From: Peribacillus saganii
GTDB taxonomy: Bacteria > Bacillota > Bacilli > Bacillales > DSM-1321
Assembly (NCBI RefSeq): GCF_003429095.1
Contig: NZ_QVTE01000008.1
Location: forward strand, 124,001 to 188,000
DNA length: 64,000 nucleotides
Direction of reading: 5' to 3'
Positions within the stretch are counted from its first letter, which is position 1; every line of letters begins with the position of its first letter. The notes under the pieces were generated by a model. That model was not told the DNA's origin. It made no database searches and saw nothing but the letters and a program-made list of their open reading frames with translations. The position numbers and the translations under genes were made by a program. Below are positions 9,184-19,276 of this stretch, one piece after another.

Positions 9184-9900
9184 GTGAAGGTTTCTCTTTT
9201 TGCAACATGTTTGGTTGATATGTTTCACACAGAGGTTGGCAAAGCGACCGTTGAAGTTCTCGAACATCTAGGCTGTGAGGTGGAGTTTCCGGAATCTCAG
9301 GTATGCTGCGGCCAGCCGGCTTATAACAGCGGTTATGTGAACGATTCAAGAGATGCCATGAAAAGAATGGTTGAAGCATTTGAACACGCAGAATTTGTGG
9401 TGACACCGTCCGGATCATGTGCTGCCATGTTCAAGGAATATCCGAATGTACTTAAGGATGAAGGTTCCTGGGGCGAGCGTGCAGAAAAATTGGCGGCCAA
9501 GACATATGAGCTAACCCAGTTTATTGTAGATGTGCTGAAAGTAGAAGATGTTGGAGCCAGATTAAAGGGGAAGGTTACCTACCATACTTCCTGCCACATG
9601 GCCCGGCTGCTCCATGTCAAGGAGGCCCCGATGATATTGCTAAGTAATGTCCAGGAACTTGAATATATCCCTCTGCCAAACGCACACAATTGCTGCGGTT
9701 TTGGAGGGACATTTTCTGTGAAAATGGGACAAATCTCAGAGCAGATGGTTGATGAAAAAATCGAGCATATAGGCGAAACGGATGCTGATTACATAATCGG
9801 GTCCGATGCAGGCTGCTTAATGAATATCGGGGGCAGGATCAACCGAAAAGGCGGGCCGATTAAGGTAATGCATATTGCTGAGGTGCTTAACAGCCGCTGA
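9184..9900 (+). CDS. lutA: L-lactate utilisation protein LutA
   Basis: A 238-residue cysteine-rich (CCG-domain) protein of the LutABC L-lactate oxidation complex. Two CCG-type motifs are seen ([11 protein letters not shown] near residue 45 and [12 protein letters not shown] near residue 175), together with HTSCHMAR, which together bind Fe-S clusters. The start is the GTG at 9184, preceded by GGGAGGG; an in-frame ATG 15 bases upstream overlaps that ribosome binding site. It is the first of three tightly spaced genes. In B. subtilis the operon allows growth on lactate and is controlled by LutR and SinR; operator sites were not identified here. Confidence 0.93.
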   Translation: MKVSLFATCLVDMFHTEVGKATVEVLEHLGCEVEFPESQVCCGQPAYNSGYVNDSRDAMKRMVEAFEHAEFVVTPSGSCAAMFKEYPNVLKDEGSWGERAEKLAAKTYELTQFIVDVLKVEDVGARLKGKVTYHTSCHMARLLHVKEAPMILLSNVQELEYIPLPNAHNCCGFGGTFSVKMGQISEQMVDEKIEHIGETDADYIIGSDAGCLMNIGGRINRKGGPIKVMHIAEVLNSR

Positions 9901-9939
9901 AGCACTCCATATGACCAATGAAGGAGCGTAAGACTTATT

Positions 9940-11367
9940 ATGCCAATGAAAATAGGGGAAGAAACCTTTAAGGAAAGAGTGGAAACCGGCATTAATAACG
10001 CATTTATGAGATCCGCTGTATCAAGTGCCCAGGAACGGCTTCACGGCCGGCGGCTTGCTGCAGCAGAAGAGCTAGGGAACTGGGAGGAATGGCGCAATCA
10101 TTCAGAGGAAATCCGCCAGCATGTGCTGGAGAACCTGGATTACTATCTTCTTCAATTGTCTGAAAACGTTTCTAAAAATGGTGGTCATGTGTTTTTCGCT
10201 GAAACGGCAGAAGAAGCAAGTACATACATAAAAGAAGTGATCCAGCAAAAGAATGGGAAAAAAGTTGTCAAATCAAAATCTATGGTTACCGAAGAAATCA
10301 ATCTTAATCAGGTGCTTGAAGCAGCAGGGTGTGAAGTTATAGAAACTGATCTGGGTGAATATATTCTTCAGGTCGATGATCATGATCCTCCATCCCATAT
10401 TGTTACACCGGCTCTTCATAAAAATAAAGAACAGATCCGTGATGTTTTTAAGGAAAAGCTTGCGTATGAGAACACTGAAAAGCCTGAGGAATTAACAGCC
10501 CATGCGCGCAAAGTCCTTCGGGAGAAATTCCTTGAAGCAGATATCGGAATTACTGGCTGTAATTTTGCGATCGCAGAAAGCGGTTCGGTAGGCCTTATAA
10601 CCAATGAGGGCAATGGACGGATGGTAACTACCCTGCCAAAAGTCCAGATCACCGTAATGGGGATGGAGCGTATCGTTCCTTCTTTTGAGGAGTTTGAAGT
10701 TTTGGTCGGCATGCTGACAAGGAGTGCAGTTGGGCAAAGGCTCACAAGCTATATTACTGCTTTGACCGGTCCAAGGCAGCCTGGCGATGTGGACGGCCCA
10801 GAGGAATTTCATCTGGTTATCGTAGATAATGGCCGTTCCAATATCCTCGGCTCTGAATTTCAATCAGTCCTTCAGTGTATCCGCTGTGCGGCTTGTGTAA
10901 ACGTATGCCCGGTGTACCGGCATGTTGGCGGCCATTCCTACGGCTCTATCTATTCAGGACCGATCGGAGCGGTCCTGTCACCGCTGCTGGGAGGCTATGA
11001 TGACTATAAGGAACTTCCATATGCTTCAACTCTTTGTGCAGCCTGCACAGATGCCTGCCCGGTGAAAATTCCGCTCCACGAATTGCTTCATAAACACCGT
11101 CAAGTTATCGTGGAAAGGGAAGGGAAGGCGCCGATTTCGGAAAAAATGGCAATGAAGGCTTTCGGATTAGGTGCTGCTTCCCCGGCCCTATATAAGTTTG
11201 GATCCAAAATGGCCCCAACGGCGATGAATCCTTTTACAGTCGGCGAGTCAATTACAAAAGGGCCAGGCCCTTTAAAAGCTTGGACGGAGATCCGGGATTT
11301 TCCTGCCCCCCAAAAAGAAAGATTCCGAGACTGGTTCAGTAAACGGGAAAAAGGGGGCAATCAATAA
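9940..11367 (+). CDS. lutB: L-lactate utilisation iron-sulfur protein LutB
   Basis: A 475-residue protein with an N-terminal LUD domain (about residues 60-290) and a ferredoxin-like module carrying two four-cysteine clusters, [16 protein letters not shown] (about 311-326) and [13 protein letters not shown] (about 358-370). It is the electron-transfer subunit of the lactate dehydrogenase complex LutABC. GAAGGAGCG precedes the start. Its stop overlaps the lutC start by one base (TAATG), indicating coupling. The C-terminal half is of the usual length for LutB. Confidence 0.94.
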   Translation: MPMKIGEETFKERVETGINNAFMRSAVSSAQERLHGRRLAAAEELGNWEEWRNHSEEIRQHVLENLDYYLLQLSENVSKNGGHVFFAETAEEASTYIKEVIQQKNGKKVVKSKSMVTEEINLNQVLEAAGCEVIETDLGEYILQVDDHDPPSHIVTPALHKNKEQIRDVFKEKLAYENTEKPEELTAHARKVLREKFLEADIGITGCNFAIAESGSVGLITNEGNGRMVTTLPKVQITVMGMERIVPSFEEFEVLVGMLTRSAVGQRLTSYITALTGPRQPGDVDGPEEFHLVIVDNGRSNILGSEFQSVLQCIRCAACVNVCPVYRHVGGHSYGSIYSGPIGAVLSPLLGGYDDYKELPYASTLCAACTDACPVKIPLHELLHKHRQVIVEREGKAPISEKMAMKAFGLGAASPALYKFGSKMAPTAMNPFTVGESITKGPGPLKAWTEIRDFPAPQKERFRDWFSKREKGGNQ

Positions 11368-12086
11368 TGGCAGGAACTATCCAGAATCGCGAAGCTTTTC
11401 TAAGCAGGCTTGCTGGCAGGCTAGGAAGGGAGCAAGTTAAAGAGACCCTTGAACGGCCTATTTGGAAGCATCAGCCACAGCACGAAGTAATGAAAGGGGC
11501 TTCTATTGAGGAGCTAATCAACGTCTTAAAGGAACATTGCGTTCGAATTCATACTGATTTTTACCGAACTAAAACCAGCGACTTGCCAAAAATTATGAAA
11601 GAGGTTGTGCAGGAATTTGGAGGCGGCCCTGTGATCACTACAAAGGATGCCCGCTTTGAAGAATTTGGCCTGTCCATGCTTCTTTCAGAAATGTGGCCGG
11701 CAGAACAAATCGATGTAATCGAGTGGAATCCGGAACTTGCTGATAAAAATATCAAGCTTGCAGAACGCTCGAACGTCGGGATAGTTTTTAGCGAAATTAC
11801 GCTGGCGGAATCAGCCACTGTCGTGTTATTTAGCACGAATGAAAAGGGCCGCTCGGTAAGTCTCCTGCCCCAGACATTTATTGCAATTATCCCGAAGAGT
11901 ACGATTGTTCCAAGGATGACTCAGGCAGCAAAGCAAATCCAAGCAAAGGTGAAGAATGGGGAAGTGCTTCCTGCATGCATCAACTTTGTTACTGGACCAA
12001 GCAACTCAGCGGATATTGAAATGAACCTTGTCGTCGGAGTGCATGGGCCAGTGAAGGCCGCATATATACTGGTCGATGATATGTAA
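11367..12086 (+). CDS. lutC: L-lactate utilisation protein LutC
   Basis: A 239-residue LUD-domain protein, third subunit of the LutABC complex. The conserved C-terminal region has the family features SEITLAESATVV, SLLPQTFIAIIPKSTIVP and FVTGPSNSADIEMNLVVGVHGP. It directly overlaps lutB by one base and needs no separate promoter. No terminator is evident immediately after it; the nearest strong hairpin is at 12614-12652. Confidence 0.94.
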   Translation: MAGTIQNREAFLSRLAGRLGREQVKETLERPIWKHQPQHEVMKGASIEELINVLKEHCVRIHTDFYRTKTSDLPKIMKEVVQEFGGGPVITTKDARFEEFGLSMLLSEMWPAEQIDVIEWNPELADKNIKLAERSNVGIVFSEITLAESATVVLFSTNEKGRSVSLLPQTFIAIIPKSTIVPRMTQAAKQIQAKVKNGEVLPACINFVTGPSNSADIEMNLVVGVHGPVKAAYILVDDM

Positions 12087-12613
12087 TGAATTTTGTATAA
12101 CATAACCGAGTGGGGGATAACAAATAGTAGTGTGTAGCCTCTAGCTCCAGCGCGTAGCAACTTTTTTCCGCAGGAAAATAAAGCACCGACGAACAGACAA
12201 GAAATACATGTGGATCAGAAAAGCATTGCCACATCACATGGCAACCTTAAACCTTCTTATTATTCGCTGACAAATGCAGAACCCCGATTGTTGGACGCTT
12301 TCTAACAATTGGGATAGGATTTTATGGCTAATTTTATTGCTGATGATCGATTTGCGGCAGTTCAATGGTAATTAGAAGGTGTAGAGAGTTATGCTTCGAC
12401 TGGGACGTCCATTGGCAAATCTCTGCAGTGTAGTAAGTAACTGGGGTATGCAATCCGAAATTCATGGTGCCGTTCCGGGCGTTTTTGCGCTTTTTTACTG
12501 GAAAGAAAGTATAGCTCTTTAACGAGTACAGATGGGCGCTGCAGCTGGTCATCAACAAATTGTCAAAAAAAACCATGAGCTTTAATATAGCCTAAAAGAA
12601 AGATTAAACAAAA
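12087..12613. other. Long intergenic region after lutC
   Basis: About 530 bases without a supported gene. Short frames exist but lack ribosome binding sites and protein-like composition. Nothing recognisable. Confidence 0.4.
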
Positions 12614-12652
12614 AAAGGAGACTCCAAACCGGATCGGCTTTGGGTCTCCTTT
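12614..12652. terminator. Bidirectional intrinsic terminator
   Basis: AAAGGAGACTCCAAA pairs with TTTGGGTCTCCTTT, with an A run on the left and a short T run on the right. It sits between lutABC (+) and the acyltransferase (-) and could serve both. Confidence 0.75.
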
Positions 12653-12758
12653 ACTAATCTATGCTTTATACCTTGTCCTATCAGGATGTCTCTTTCCTCA
12701 TTAATCTTTATTGGATAAATATTATTATCAAGCTATTTTAAATTTTGGACGCATCCAG

Positions 12759-13817
12759 TCAATTATAACTTGAAATCTGCTTTTTCAGCCGCTCCCGATA
12801 AAATCGGAAATATAGTACTATTTTTTTCAGCAGACTTTTGGATCGGTTTATTTTTAGTTCAATAATAGGTTGGGAAAAGGATGCAATTACACCGGTTGAA
12901 AGAATTATTGTCACGAGAAGGGAGATGGCTGCAAGCATCAGGAAGTTTTCAACGCTTGTAAAAAATCCTGTCATTTCACTTTCCCGGAAGAAACGGACAA
13001 TAAATCCATGAAGCAGATAAACATATAATGTCTGCTTTCCCCATTTTGTAAAAAAGTACTGTTTACTTGGCACAAATGCCATAAAACTAAAGACCATGAT
13101 CAGACTTACCGCATAGAATCCCAGCCTCGTGAGCATTGAAATAAAGCCATGGGCATCAAGTTCAGAGTATGGTTTAGACCCGAGCAGCCACTTATAGTTA
13201 ATGTCTGGGTAGAAATAAAAACCGAAAAATACAATCGCAATAACTGTAAAGGCAATCACTCTTCCCTTAAGATTGACGAGCTGATTTAAATGCTCCCTGC
13301 GCAAATGGTAGCCGAGCAGGAACATTGGGAAGAACACAAACGTTCTTGATAAGCTCAGATAATTGGATACCGAATCAGCATAACCGATTAGCAAGGCAAT
13401 TAGCAAAGCAGCTGTGAGGCCCTTTGCCGGACCGAGCTTTGAGAAACCAAGCAGCATAATATTCCAGCAAAACAGGCTTATCAAAAACCAAAGTGACCAA
13501 TGAGGGTTAAGCAGATCCATTGTGAACGTGTTTTTGCTGTATAAATAATAATAGAAAACAGAGTAAATGATTTGAAAAATAATATATGGAAGGATTAATT
13601 TCTTCGCAATTTTACTCACATAGCCTTTTTCATAAATGCCTTTTGCAAAGAAGCCTGATACTAAAATAAACGCAGGCATATGAAAGGTATAAATCGTTTT
13701 ATAGAGCGAATAGATTATCTCATTATGCTCAATAAATGTCTTCAATAAGTGTCCAAAGACGACAAAGAAAATGAGAATGAACTTTGCGTTGTCAAAATAG
13801 TAATCTCGTTGTCTCAT
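12759..13817 (-). CDS. Membrane-bound acyltransferase (acyltransferase family 3)
   Basis: A 352-residue integral membrane protein with about ten hydrophobic helices. The N-terminal YYFDNAKFILIFFVVFGHLL, with its conserved His, and the following FHMPAFILVSGFF are the hallmark of family-3 O-acyltransferases (OafA/WecH, fucose 4-O-acetylase-like). These proteins transfer acetyl or other acyl groups to cell-surface polysaccharides or glycolipids. The start is the ATG at 13817, with GGAGG 8 bases upstream; a longer frame upstream lacks such a site. Monocistronic; acceptor unknown. Confidence 0.85.
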   Translation of the reverse strand: MRQRDYYFDNAKFILIFFVVFGHLLKTFIEHNEIIYSLYKTIYTFHMPAFILVSGFFAKGIYEKGYVSKIAKKLILPYIIFQIIYSVFYYYLYSKNTFTMDLLNPHWSLWFLISLFCWNIMLLGFSKLGPAKGLTAALLIALLIGYADSVSNYLSLSRTFVFFPMFLLGYHLRREHLNQLVNLKGRVIAFTVIAIVFFGFYFYPDINYKWLLGSKPYSELDAHGFISMLTRLGFYAVSLIMVFSFMAFVPSKQYFFTKWGKQTLYVYLLHGFIVRFFRESEMTGFFTSVENFLMLAAISLLVTIILSTGVIASFSQPIIELKINRSKSLLKKIVLYFRFYRERLKKQISSYN

Positions 13818-14399
13818 TTTTTCCTCCGTATTTGATGTGTGCCATTTTATTACCACCTAAGTATCCAATTTTACAACAACCGTTTCTCTATTTGAAGGTT
13901 CAAATCTTTACAAGTTTGAATCAAATTTTTTACAAAGATTTTTACCCTCCTTTTCAAAGGTTTAACCGTCTAATTTCAGTTTTTGTGGAAAATCGTACTG
14001 TTAACTTCTGTTATACAAAAAAGTATTTGCTTACAAATTTATAAATAAAGTAAACTATGTATTTGCCTTAAATATGTTTCAAAAAAATTATCACTATGTT
14101 CCTGTAGAACAGATCTATATGAATTTTTTAAATAAAATAGCAATTTAGCAAATTTAATTTGTTCACTATACAGAGTTTGCCGCACTCGAAAGTCGCTGAA
14201 CGCTTTAAGAGGAATTAAACTAGGTCTAAAGAGTGATTTTTTCATAAAAGCTGAAATATTTTAAGAATAGATGTTAAATCTTACATATTTTGAGATAATA
14301 ATGCCAGTTACTTTAGCATTTGAAATAGGATTTTACGTTTTCTTGTAGAAATATATATTAAGAAGTTTGAAAGCAAGGCTGAACACGGGGTGATTTTTT
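13818..14399. other. AT-rich intergenic region
   Basis: About 580 bases of very AT-rich sequence between divergent genes. It must hold both promoters. No supported coding frame, repeat or RNA motif seen. Confidence 0.4.
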
Positions 14400-16601
14400 A
14401 TGGCTGGAAGAGAAGATCAGCAGGAAGCGGTAGATACCATGAACGAGCTGGAAATACTTCGAAAGCAAGTAGCCTTTTACCAAGATTTTTTTGAAAATGT
14501 TTCAGGAGCGGCAGTCATGGTAAATTCGGAAAAACAAATTACCTATGTAAACCGATCTGCCCTTTTATTATTTGAAATGACCAGGGAAGAACTTCTTACA
14601 TATAAAATCACAGACTTTTTGCATGAGGTGCCGACTCATATCCTTCATTATCAAGAAGAAATGATGAGTAAAGAGGAAAATTTTACTGATGAGTGGATTC
14701 TTCACCTTCCAAACGGAATAGTCAAGCATGTTGAATTTAAGTCTTTAGAGTATATCTGTGATGGAGATTTAATTTATAAAATTACGGATATAACCTTAGC
14801 ACGCACACTGGAGCGGGAACGGACGATTTCTGTGCAGATGTTTCAGGATGTCTTCCATCAAGCTGTAGACAGCATCATTATTTTCGATCGGGATGGGGTA
14901 ATCATCGATGTAAATCCGGCCTTCTGTCATGCCGTCCAAATGGCTAAATTGAAGGTTGTTGGAGGCAAAATACAACAGCTCTTATCCATCAATTCAGTTC
15001 CGGTTTGGATTGATAGCTTAAGGGAAGTAGAGCAAACGGGATCGTCAGCCGGACAGGTCGATGTCGAGGTTCGAAAAAATAAAATCAGATTTGAGTATAC
15101 TACGAGTTCGAATATTTTTAATGGGCTCTATATGTCCATTTTTAGAGACGTTACGGAAAAGCATGTAATGGAAAGCAAGTTGAAAAAAAGTGAAGAAATA
15201 TTTGGGCAGTTGTTTGAGCTGGCAATTGATGCAATTGTGTTCTGCGATGAAAACGGAATTATTTTCAGGGTTAACGATGCTGCTTGCAGGATTTTTGAAT
15301 CAACAAGGGAACAATTGCTCGGTATCCATATTGCTAAATATACAGACAGGCTCCAGCAAGATTACATAGAGCTTATGGATGAATTTTTCAAAACCGGATC
15401 TATAAGGGGAGAGCTTTTCTTTACAATGCCGAACGGGCAGAAAAAATTGCTGGAATTAACGGCAAACTCCCATCCGAGTGAGGGTTACAATATTGCTATT
15501 TTCCGCAATGTCAGTGAACGCTGGCGTATTGAAAATGAGTTAAGAAAAAGTGAAACTAAGTTCCGGAAAATATTTGAACGAACCATGGATGGCATTATTC
15601 TATGGAATAAAGAGAAAATTGAGGATATAAACGAAAATGGGGTCCAGATCCTTGAAATAAATAAAGCCAACCTGTTTGCCAGGTCGCTTCAGGAAATAAT
15701 ACAGGTGGTTCCAGAAAATACATTCCCGTTACAATCTTATATGGAAGAAATAGAAAAACATCAAGAACAGACGGTGACAATCCCTATTACATTTCTCGAT
15801 GGGCGGGTAAAACATATTGAATTCTCAACAAGGCCCTTTTTAAGCCAGGAACTCCATCTTACTATTTTTAGGGATGTTACGGAAAAGCTGGAAATGGAAG
15901 AACAGCTGAGAAAATCAGATACGCTAAGTGTGGTCGGTGAGCTGGCTGCGGGCATAGCCCATGAAATTCGCAACCCCATGACAGCTTTGAAAGGGTTTAT
16001 CCAGCTCTTGCAAAGCAGTGTGAAAGAAGATTTCTCCACTTATTTTAATGTTATTACATCCGAATTGCAGCGGATTGAATCAATCATCACGGAATTCCTG
16101 GTGCTCGCTAAGCCACAGGCAATGAACTATCAGAAAAGGAATATTAACGGGGTAATGCAGGATACACTTGATTTGCTTTCTGCACAGGCCCTAATGCAAA
16201 ATATTCAGTTTGAAACTTCTTTTAAGGAAAATCCTTTTATCATCTATTGTGAAGGGAATCAGCTGAAACAGGTGTTTATTAATATCATTAAAAATGCCAT
16301 TGAGGTTATGCCTAATGGCGGAGTGATCTATATTTCCAGCGAACGGCATGAAGAAAAATTCGTAAAAATTTCCATAAAAGATCAAGGAGCAGGAATTCCG
16401 GAGAAAAAGATCAAAAAACTTGGGGAGCCATTTTATACAACAAAGGAGAGAGGAACCGGCCTAGGTTTAATGGTCAGTTATAAGATAATAGAGGAACATA
16501 ATGGCTATATTGATGTGGAAAGTGAAATTGGTATTGGTACAATTTTTCATATTTATCTTCCAGTCAATAAAGAAGAGGAGATCGTATTTCTGAGGAAGTA
16601 A
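14400..16601 (+). CDS. PAS-domain sensor histidine kinase
   Basis: A 733-residue soluble histidine kinase without membrane helices. Four PAS-like modules follow one another (about residues 20-140, 150-265, 270-385, 390-500), three of them ending in the linker pattern IFRDVTEK or IFRNVSERW. The HisKA dimerisation domain has the phospho-acceptor H in GELAAGIAHEIRNPMTALKG (about residues 514-533), and the ATPase domain shows the N box (NIIKNAIEVMP), G1 (DQGAGIP) and G2 (GTGLGLMVSYKII). This architecture matches sporulation kinases of the KinA/KinE type that feed Spo0A. No response regulator is adjacent, consistent with an orphan kinase. GGGGTG precedes the ATG at 14400. Confidence 0.9.
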   Translation: MAGREDQQEAVDTMNELEILRKQVAFYQDFFENVSGAAVMVNSEKQITYVNRSALLLFEMTREELLTYKITDFLHEVPTHILHYQEEMMSKEENFTDEWILHLPNGIVKHVEFKSLEYICDGDLIYKITDITLARTLERERTISVQMFQDVFHQAVDSIIIFDRDGVIIDVNPAFCHAVQMAKLKVVGGKIQQLLSINSVPVWIDSLREVEQTGSSAGQVDVEVRKNKIRFEYTTSSNIFNGLYMSIFRDVTEKHVMESKLKKSEEIFGQLFELAIDAIVFCDENGIIFRVNDAACRIFESTREQLLGIHIAKYTDRLQQDYIELMDEFFKTGSIRGELFFTMPNGQKKLLELTANSHPSEGYNIAIFRNVSERWRIENELRKSETKFRKIFERTMDGIILWNKEKIEDINENGVQILEINKANLFARSLQEIIQVVPENTFPLQSYMEEIEKHQEQTVTIPITFLDGRVKHIEFSTRPFLSQELHLTIFRDVTEKLEMEEQLRKSDTLSVVGELAAGIAHEIRNPMTALKGFIQLLQSSVKEDFSTYFNVITSELQRIESIITEFLVLAKPQAMNYQKRNINGVMQDTLDLLSAQALMQNIQFETSFKENPFIIYCEGNQLKQVFINIIKNAIEVMPNGGVIYISSERHEEKFVKISIKDQGAGIPEKKIKKLGEPFYTTKERGTGLGLMVSYKIIEEHNGYIDVESEIGIGTIFHIYLPVNKEEEIVFLRK

Positions 16602-16623
16602 TTTTTTTCAAGAAAATGACAAA

Positions 16624-16650
16624 GGAGCAGGGAAAACTTCCCTGCTCCCT
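16624..16650. terminator. Hairpin between convergent genes
   Basis: GGAGCAGGGAA and TTCCCTGCTCC form an 11-bp stem with a very short loop between the kinase gene (+) and the low-complexity gene (-). No good T run, so terminator function is only likely. Confidence 0.55.
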
Positions 16651-16668
16651 GTGTTTAATGAAAGGTTT

Positions 16669-17193
16669 TTAAAAACCCCATTTAGAGTTAAACCAGACGT
16701 TGTTTCTTCCATTCCTTTTATCGTCCCTGCGGTCCCGATCGTCCCTGCGGTCCCGGTCGTCCCTGCGGTCCCGGTCGTCTCTGCGGTCCCGGTCGTCTCT
16801 GCGGTTTCGGTCGTCCCTGCGGTCCCGGTCGCCCCTGCGGCCCCCGTTATCCCTCCGGTTCCGGTTTCGGCCATTACCGGTACCAACTCCGCCAACACCA
16901 TTGCCGTTATTTCCTTCACTTTCCTGATCCTGTTCTTGGTCTTGACCTTGTTCTGCATCTGATTCTGCCCGGGAAAATGCTCTTGTTCTAGAGTTTGAAT
17001 CTACGTCGATGTCCAGGTCAATTTCTGAATTTCCACTGCAATCAAGCTTTGCAATATTGGTATTGCGGTTTCTGTTACGCACCTCATTATCGCTTTCGAC
17101 ATCACTATCGCTTCGAGTATTGTTGTCCAATTCGAAGTCAGCATTGGAATTGCTATCAGAGTTTGAATTACTGCGGTTTGAATTGTTCCCCAT
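16669..17193 (-). CDS. Low-complexity Asn/Ser/Asp/Arg-rich protein with DRDRRD repeats
   Basis: A 174-residue protein built almost only from Asn, Ser, Asp, Arg, Glu and Gly. It has an N-terminal Asn/Ser section, a middle acidic and Gln-rich section ([12 protein letters not shown]), a Gly/Asn linker and then about seven hexapeptide repeats DRDRRD encoded by an 18-bp DNA repeat. No signal peptide or membrane segment. Such composition is common in spore coat or exosporium proteins of Bacillaceae, but that is inference only. The ATG at 17193 is preceded by AAGGGAG. Opposite-strand frames in the repeat are artefacts of its periodicity. Confidence 0.65.
   Translation of the reverse strand: MGNNSNRSNSNSDSNSNADFELDNNTRSDSDVESDNEVRNRNRNTNIAKLDCSGNSEIDLDIDVDSNSRTRAFSRAESDAEQGQDQEQDQESEGNNGNGVGGVGTGNGRNRNRRDNGGRRGDRDRRDDRNRRDDRDRRDDRDRRDDRDRRDDRDRRDDKRNGRNNVWFNSKWGF
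16722..16847. repeat. 18-bp tandem repeat, about 7 copies
   Basis: Consecutive 18-bp units of the form CGTCCCTGCGGTCCCGGT, with a few substitutions (CGTCTCTGCGG, CGCCCCTGCGG), encode the DRDRRD hexapeptides on the minus strand. Because the unit is a multiple of three, copy-number changes keep the frame. Confidence 0.9.
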
Positions 17194-17417
17194 TTCTTTT
17201 TCTCCCTTCCTTAAACCTATGAGTATTATATTCACAGACCTATTAGGTGAATGGACAAACAGACCTGATGAATTCGTGGAATTTTAGGTAAGGATGACAT
17301 AAAGACTTTGCCAAGGTATTCAGCTGTTGAGATTAAGCTGAAGACGGAACCGCAATTAGTGGTCCAGCACAGCCATGCTTGTTCACAGTTACATACAATA
17401 AATTGAGGTGATTTTTC

Positions 17418-18098
17418 ATGGTTAAAATCTACATTGATCCTGGACATGGCGGAAAGGATCCTGGAGCTGCTGCAAATGGATTACAGGAAAAGAATTTGGT
17501 ATTAGAGATTTCAAAATATATGGAAACGTATTTAAAAAGTCATTACTCCGGTTTTGAAGTGGTGCTATCACGAACTACAGACGTGTTTATTGATCTTTCA
17601 AAACGGGCAGCCATTGCTAACTCCATTAAAGCTGACGTTTTCATTAGCAACCATGTTAATGCCGGGGGTGGTACGGGGTATGAATCCTTTATCTATACGG
17701 AGCCAAGCAAAAACTCAATAACTCTGCAGCAGCTAGTTAATTCAGAGGCAATCTCCACAGCCAATAAATATGGTTTAGGAGTACATGGTAACGCAGATAA
17801 ACGAAGAAATCTTGCGGTGGTGAGGGAAACTGTGATGCCCGCAATCTTAACGGAAATCTGCTTTATCGATTCCAAGGATGCTGTGTTACTAAAGAATAAG
17901 CAGTTTCTTGAAGACATGGCTGCCGCATATGCTCGTGGGATTGCAAGATTTCTTAAACTTCCAGCAAAGGTGAAACAGCAGGCAGGCAAACGGTATCGAG
18001 TATTTACCGGCACATTTGCCTCTCAAGCAGAAGCTGAGGCAGCAGCTGCACAAATAAAGAAGGAATTCGGTTATTTAACTTATGTAAGAGAAGAGTAG
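17418..18098 (+). CDS. N-acetylmuramoyl-L-alanine amidase with SPOR domain
   Basis: A 226-residue peptidoglycan amidase of the Amidase_3 family. Zinc and catalytic residues are visible: H10 in DPGHGG, E24 in LQEKN, the His in ISNHVNAGG near residue 78 and the Glu in LTEICFIDS. The C-terminus (RYRVFTGTFASQAEAEAAAA..., about residues 192-224) is a single SPOR-like peptidoglycan-binding domain. No signal peptide, as in the B. subtilis mother-cell lytic amidases CwlC/CwlV, which it resembles in layout. The ATG at 17418 is preceded by GAGGTG. A role in mother-cell lysis is an inference from that resemblance. Confidence 0.88.
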   Translation: MVKIYIDPGHGGKDPGAAANGLQEKNLVLEISKYMETYLKSHYSGFEVVLSRTTDVFIDLSKRAAIANSIKADVFISNHVNAGGGTGYESFIYTEPSKNSITLQQLVNSEAISTANKYGLGVHGNADKRRNLAVVRETVMPAILTEICFIDSKDAVLLKNKQFLEDMAAAYARGIARFLKLPAKVKQQAGKRYRVFTGTFASQAEAEAAAAQIKKEFGYLTYVREE

Positions 18099-18120
18099 CA
18101 AAGAGCCCCTTTTATCTAAA

Positions 18121-18172
18121 AAGTACCCTATAGGTAGACTTTTTTTAAGTGTCTACTCTATAGGGTACACTT
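18121..18172. terminator. Large imperfect inverted repeat after the amidase gene
   Basis: AAGTACCCTATAGGTAGAC is mirrored by GTCTACTCTATAGGGTACACTT around a T-rich loop, giving a stem of about 18 bp. It begins 22 bases after the amidase stop, so it may be a terminator, although the T run lies in the loop rather than after the stem. Confidence 0.5.
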
Positions 18173-18391
18173 TAATCAGTGAGTGGCTTTTTTTGACTTA
18201 ACATCACAAAGATAGTGTTTTTAGGAGTAATTTCAATGATTCATCAAGAACAGATAAATCGAACTCAGGTTACGTTAGAACCAGCATTCCGGAACTGATT
18301 AACTTGTTTTCTTTTGGGTTTAATACATCTGTTTTTTTATTTAGTTGAATTACGGTATAATTAATAATAATACTAAAGAAGGTGTGATTTT

Positions 18392-19276
18392 TTGGCAGAA
18401 GTTTTACCACTTAAGAAGAAGCATCGTAAATTAACCCCCGTCAAAGTATTACAGCGGGCAGTATGGATTACTATCGGTGCATTATTGATGGCAACAGGAT
18501 TGGAAATCTTTTTGGTCCCGAACAAAGTAATTGATGGTGGTGTAACAGGGATATCTATTATGCTTTCCCATCTAACTGGCATGAAACTAGGTATCTTTCT
18601 ATTTCTGTTAAATTTACCATTCGTCTATCTTGGCTATAAACAGTTTGGAAAAACATTTGCTATCTCCACTATTTATGGAATCATTATGCTTTCTATTTTC
18701 GCTACCTTTTTCCACCCGATTCCGCCCTTCACTGAAGATATTCTTCTTGCTACGATATTCGGAGGAATTTTCTTGGGGATAGGAGTGGGATTGGTTATCC
18801 GAAATGGCGGTGCGTTGGATGGCACTGAAGTACTTTCAATTGTAATCACTAAAAAAGTTCCATTTTCTGTTGGGGAAATTGTAATGTTTATGAACTTATT
18901 CATACTTAGTTCCGCTGGATTTGTTTATACATGGGATCGAGCTATGTATTCAATTCTAGCTTATGTAGTAGCTGCAAAAGCTATAGATATTGTTGTTACC
19001 GGAATGGAAGAATCCAAATCAGTGTGGATCATTAGTGATGAAGCAACAGAGATAGGTGATGCAATAAACCATCGATTAGGACGAGGAGTAACTTTCCTGC
19101 ATGGAGAAGGTGCTTTTACCGGGGATGACAAGAAAGTTATATTCTGTATCATCACCCGTCTGGAAGAATCTAAACTTACTACAATTGTTGAAGAAATTGA
19201 TCCCTCTGCATTCCTGGCAATAGCAGATATTTCGGAAGTGCGTGGCGGACGGTTTAAAAAGAGAAATATCCATTAA
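18392..19276 (+). CDS. YitT-family membrane protein (DUF161/DUF2179)
   Basis: A 294-residue protein with five or six membrane helices in the first 200 residues, including the family stretch FLVPNKVIDGGVTGISIML and GGALDGTEVLSI, and a C-terminal soluble DUF2179 domain (about residues 205-290; SDEATEIGDAINHRLGRGV and IDPSAFLAIADISEVRG). Paralogues (YitT, YpjC, YvjA, YqfU) are numerous in Bacillus; their function is uncertain. The start is probably TTG at 18392, because AAGGTG lies at the right distance and no better start follows before the conserved region. Confidence 0.85.
   Translation: MAEVLPLKKKHRKLTPVKVLQRAVWITIGALLMATGLEIFLVPNKVIDGGVTGISIMLSHLTGMKLGIFLFLLNLPFVYLGYKQFGKTFAISTIYGIIMLSIFATFFHPIPPFTEDILLATIFGGIFLGIGVGLVIRNGGALDGTEVLSIVITKKVPFSVGEIVMFMNLFILSSAGFVYTWDRAMYSILAYVVAAKAIDIVVTGMEESKSVWIISDEATEIGDAINHRLGRGVTFLHGEGAFTGDDKKVIFCIITRLEESKLTTIVEEIDPSAFLAIADISEVRGGRFKKRNIH

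Noticed and set aside
16700-17287. Long open frames on the plus strand opposite the low-complexity gene
   Set aside because: They arise from the periodic 18-bp repeat (SLRSRS-type and VPAVPV-type products) and lack ribosome binding sites; the minus-strand gene has one.
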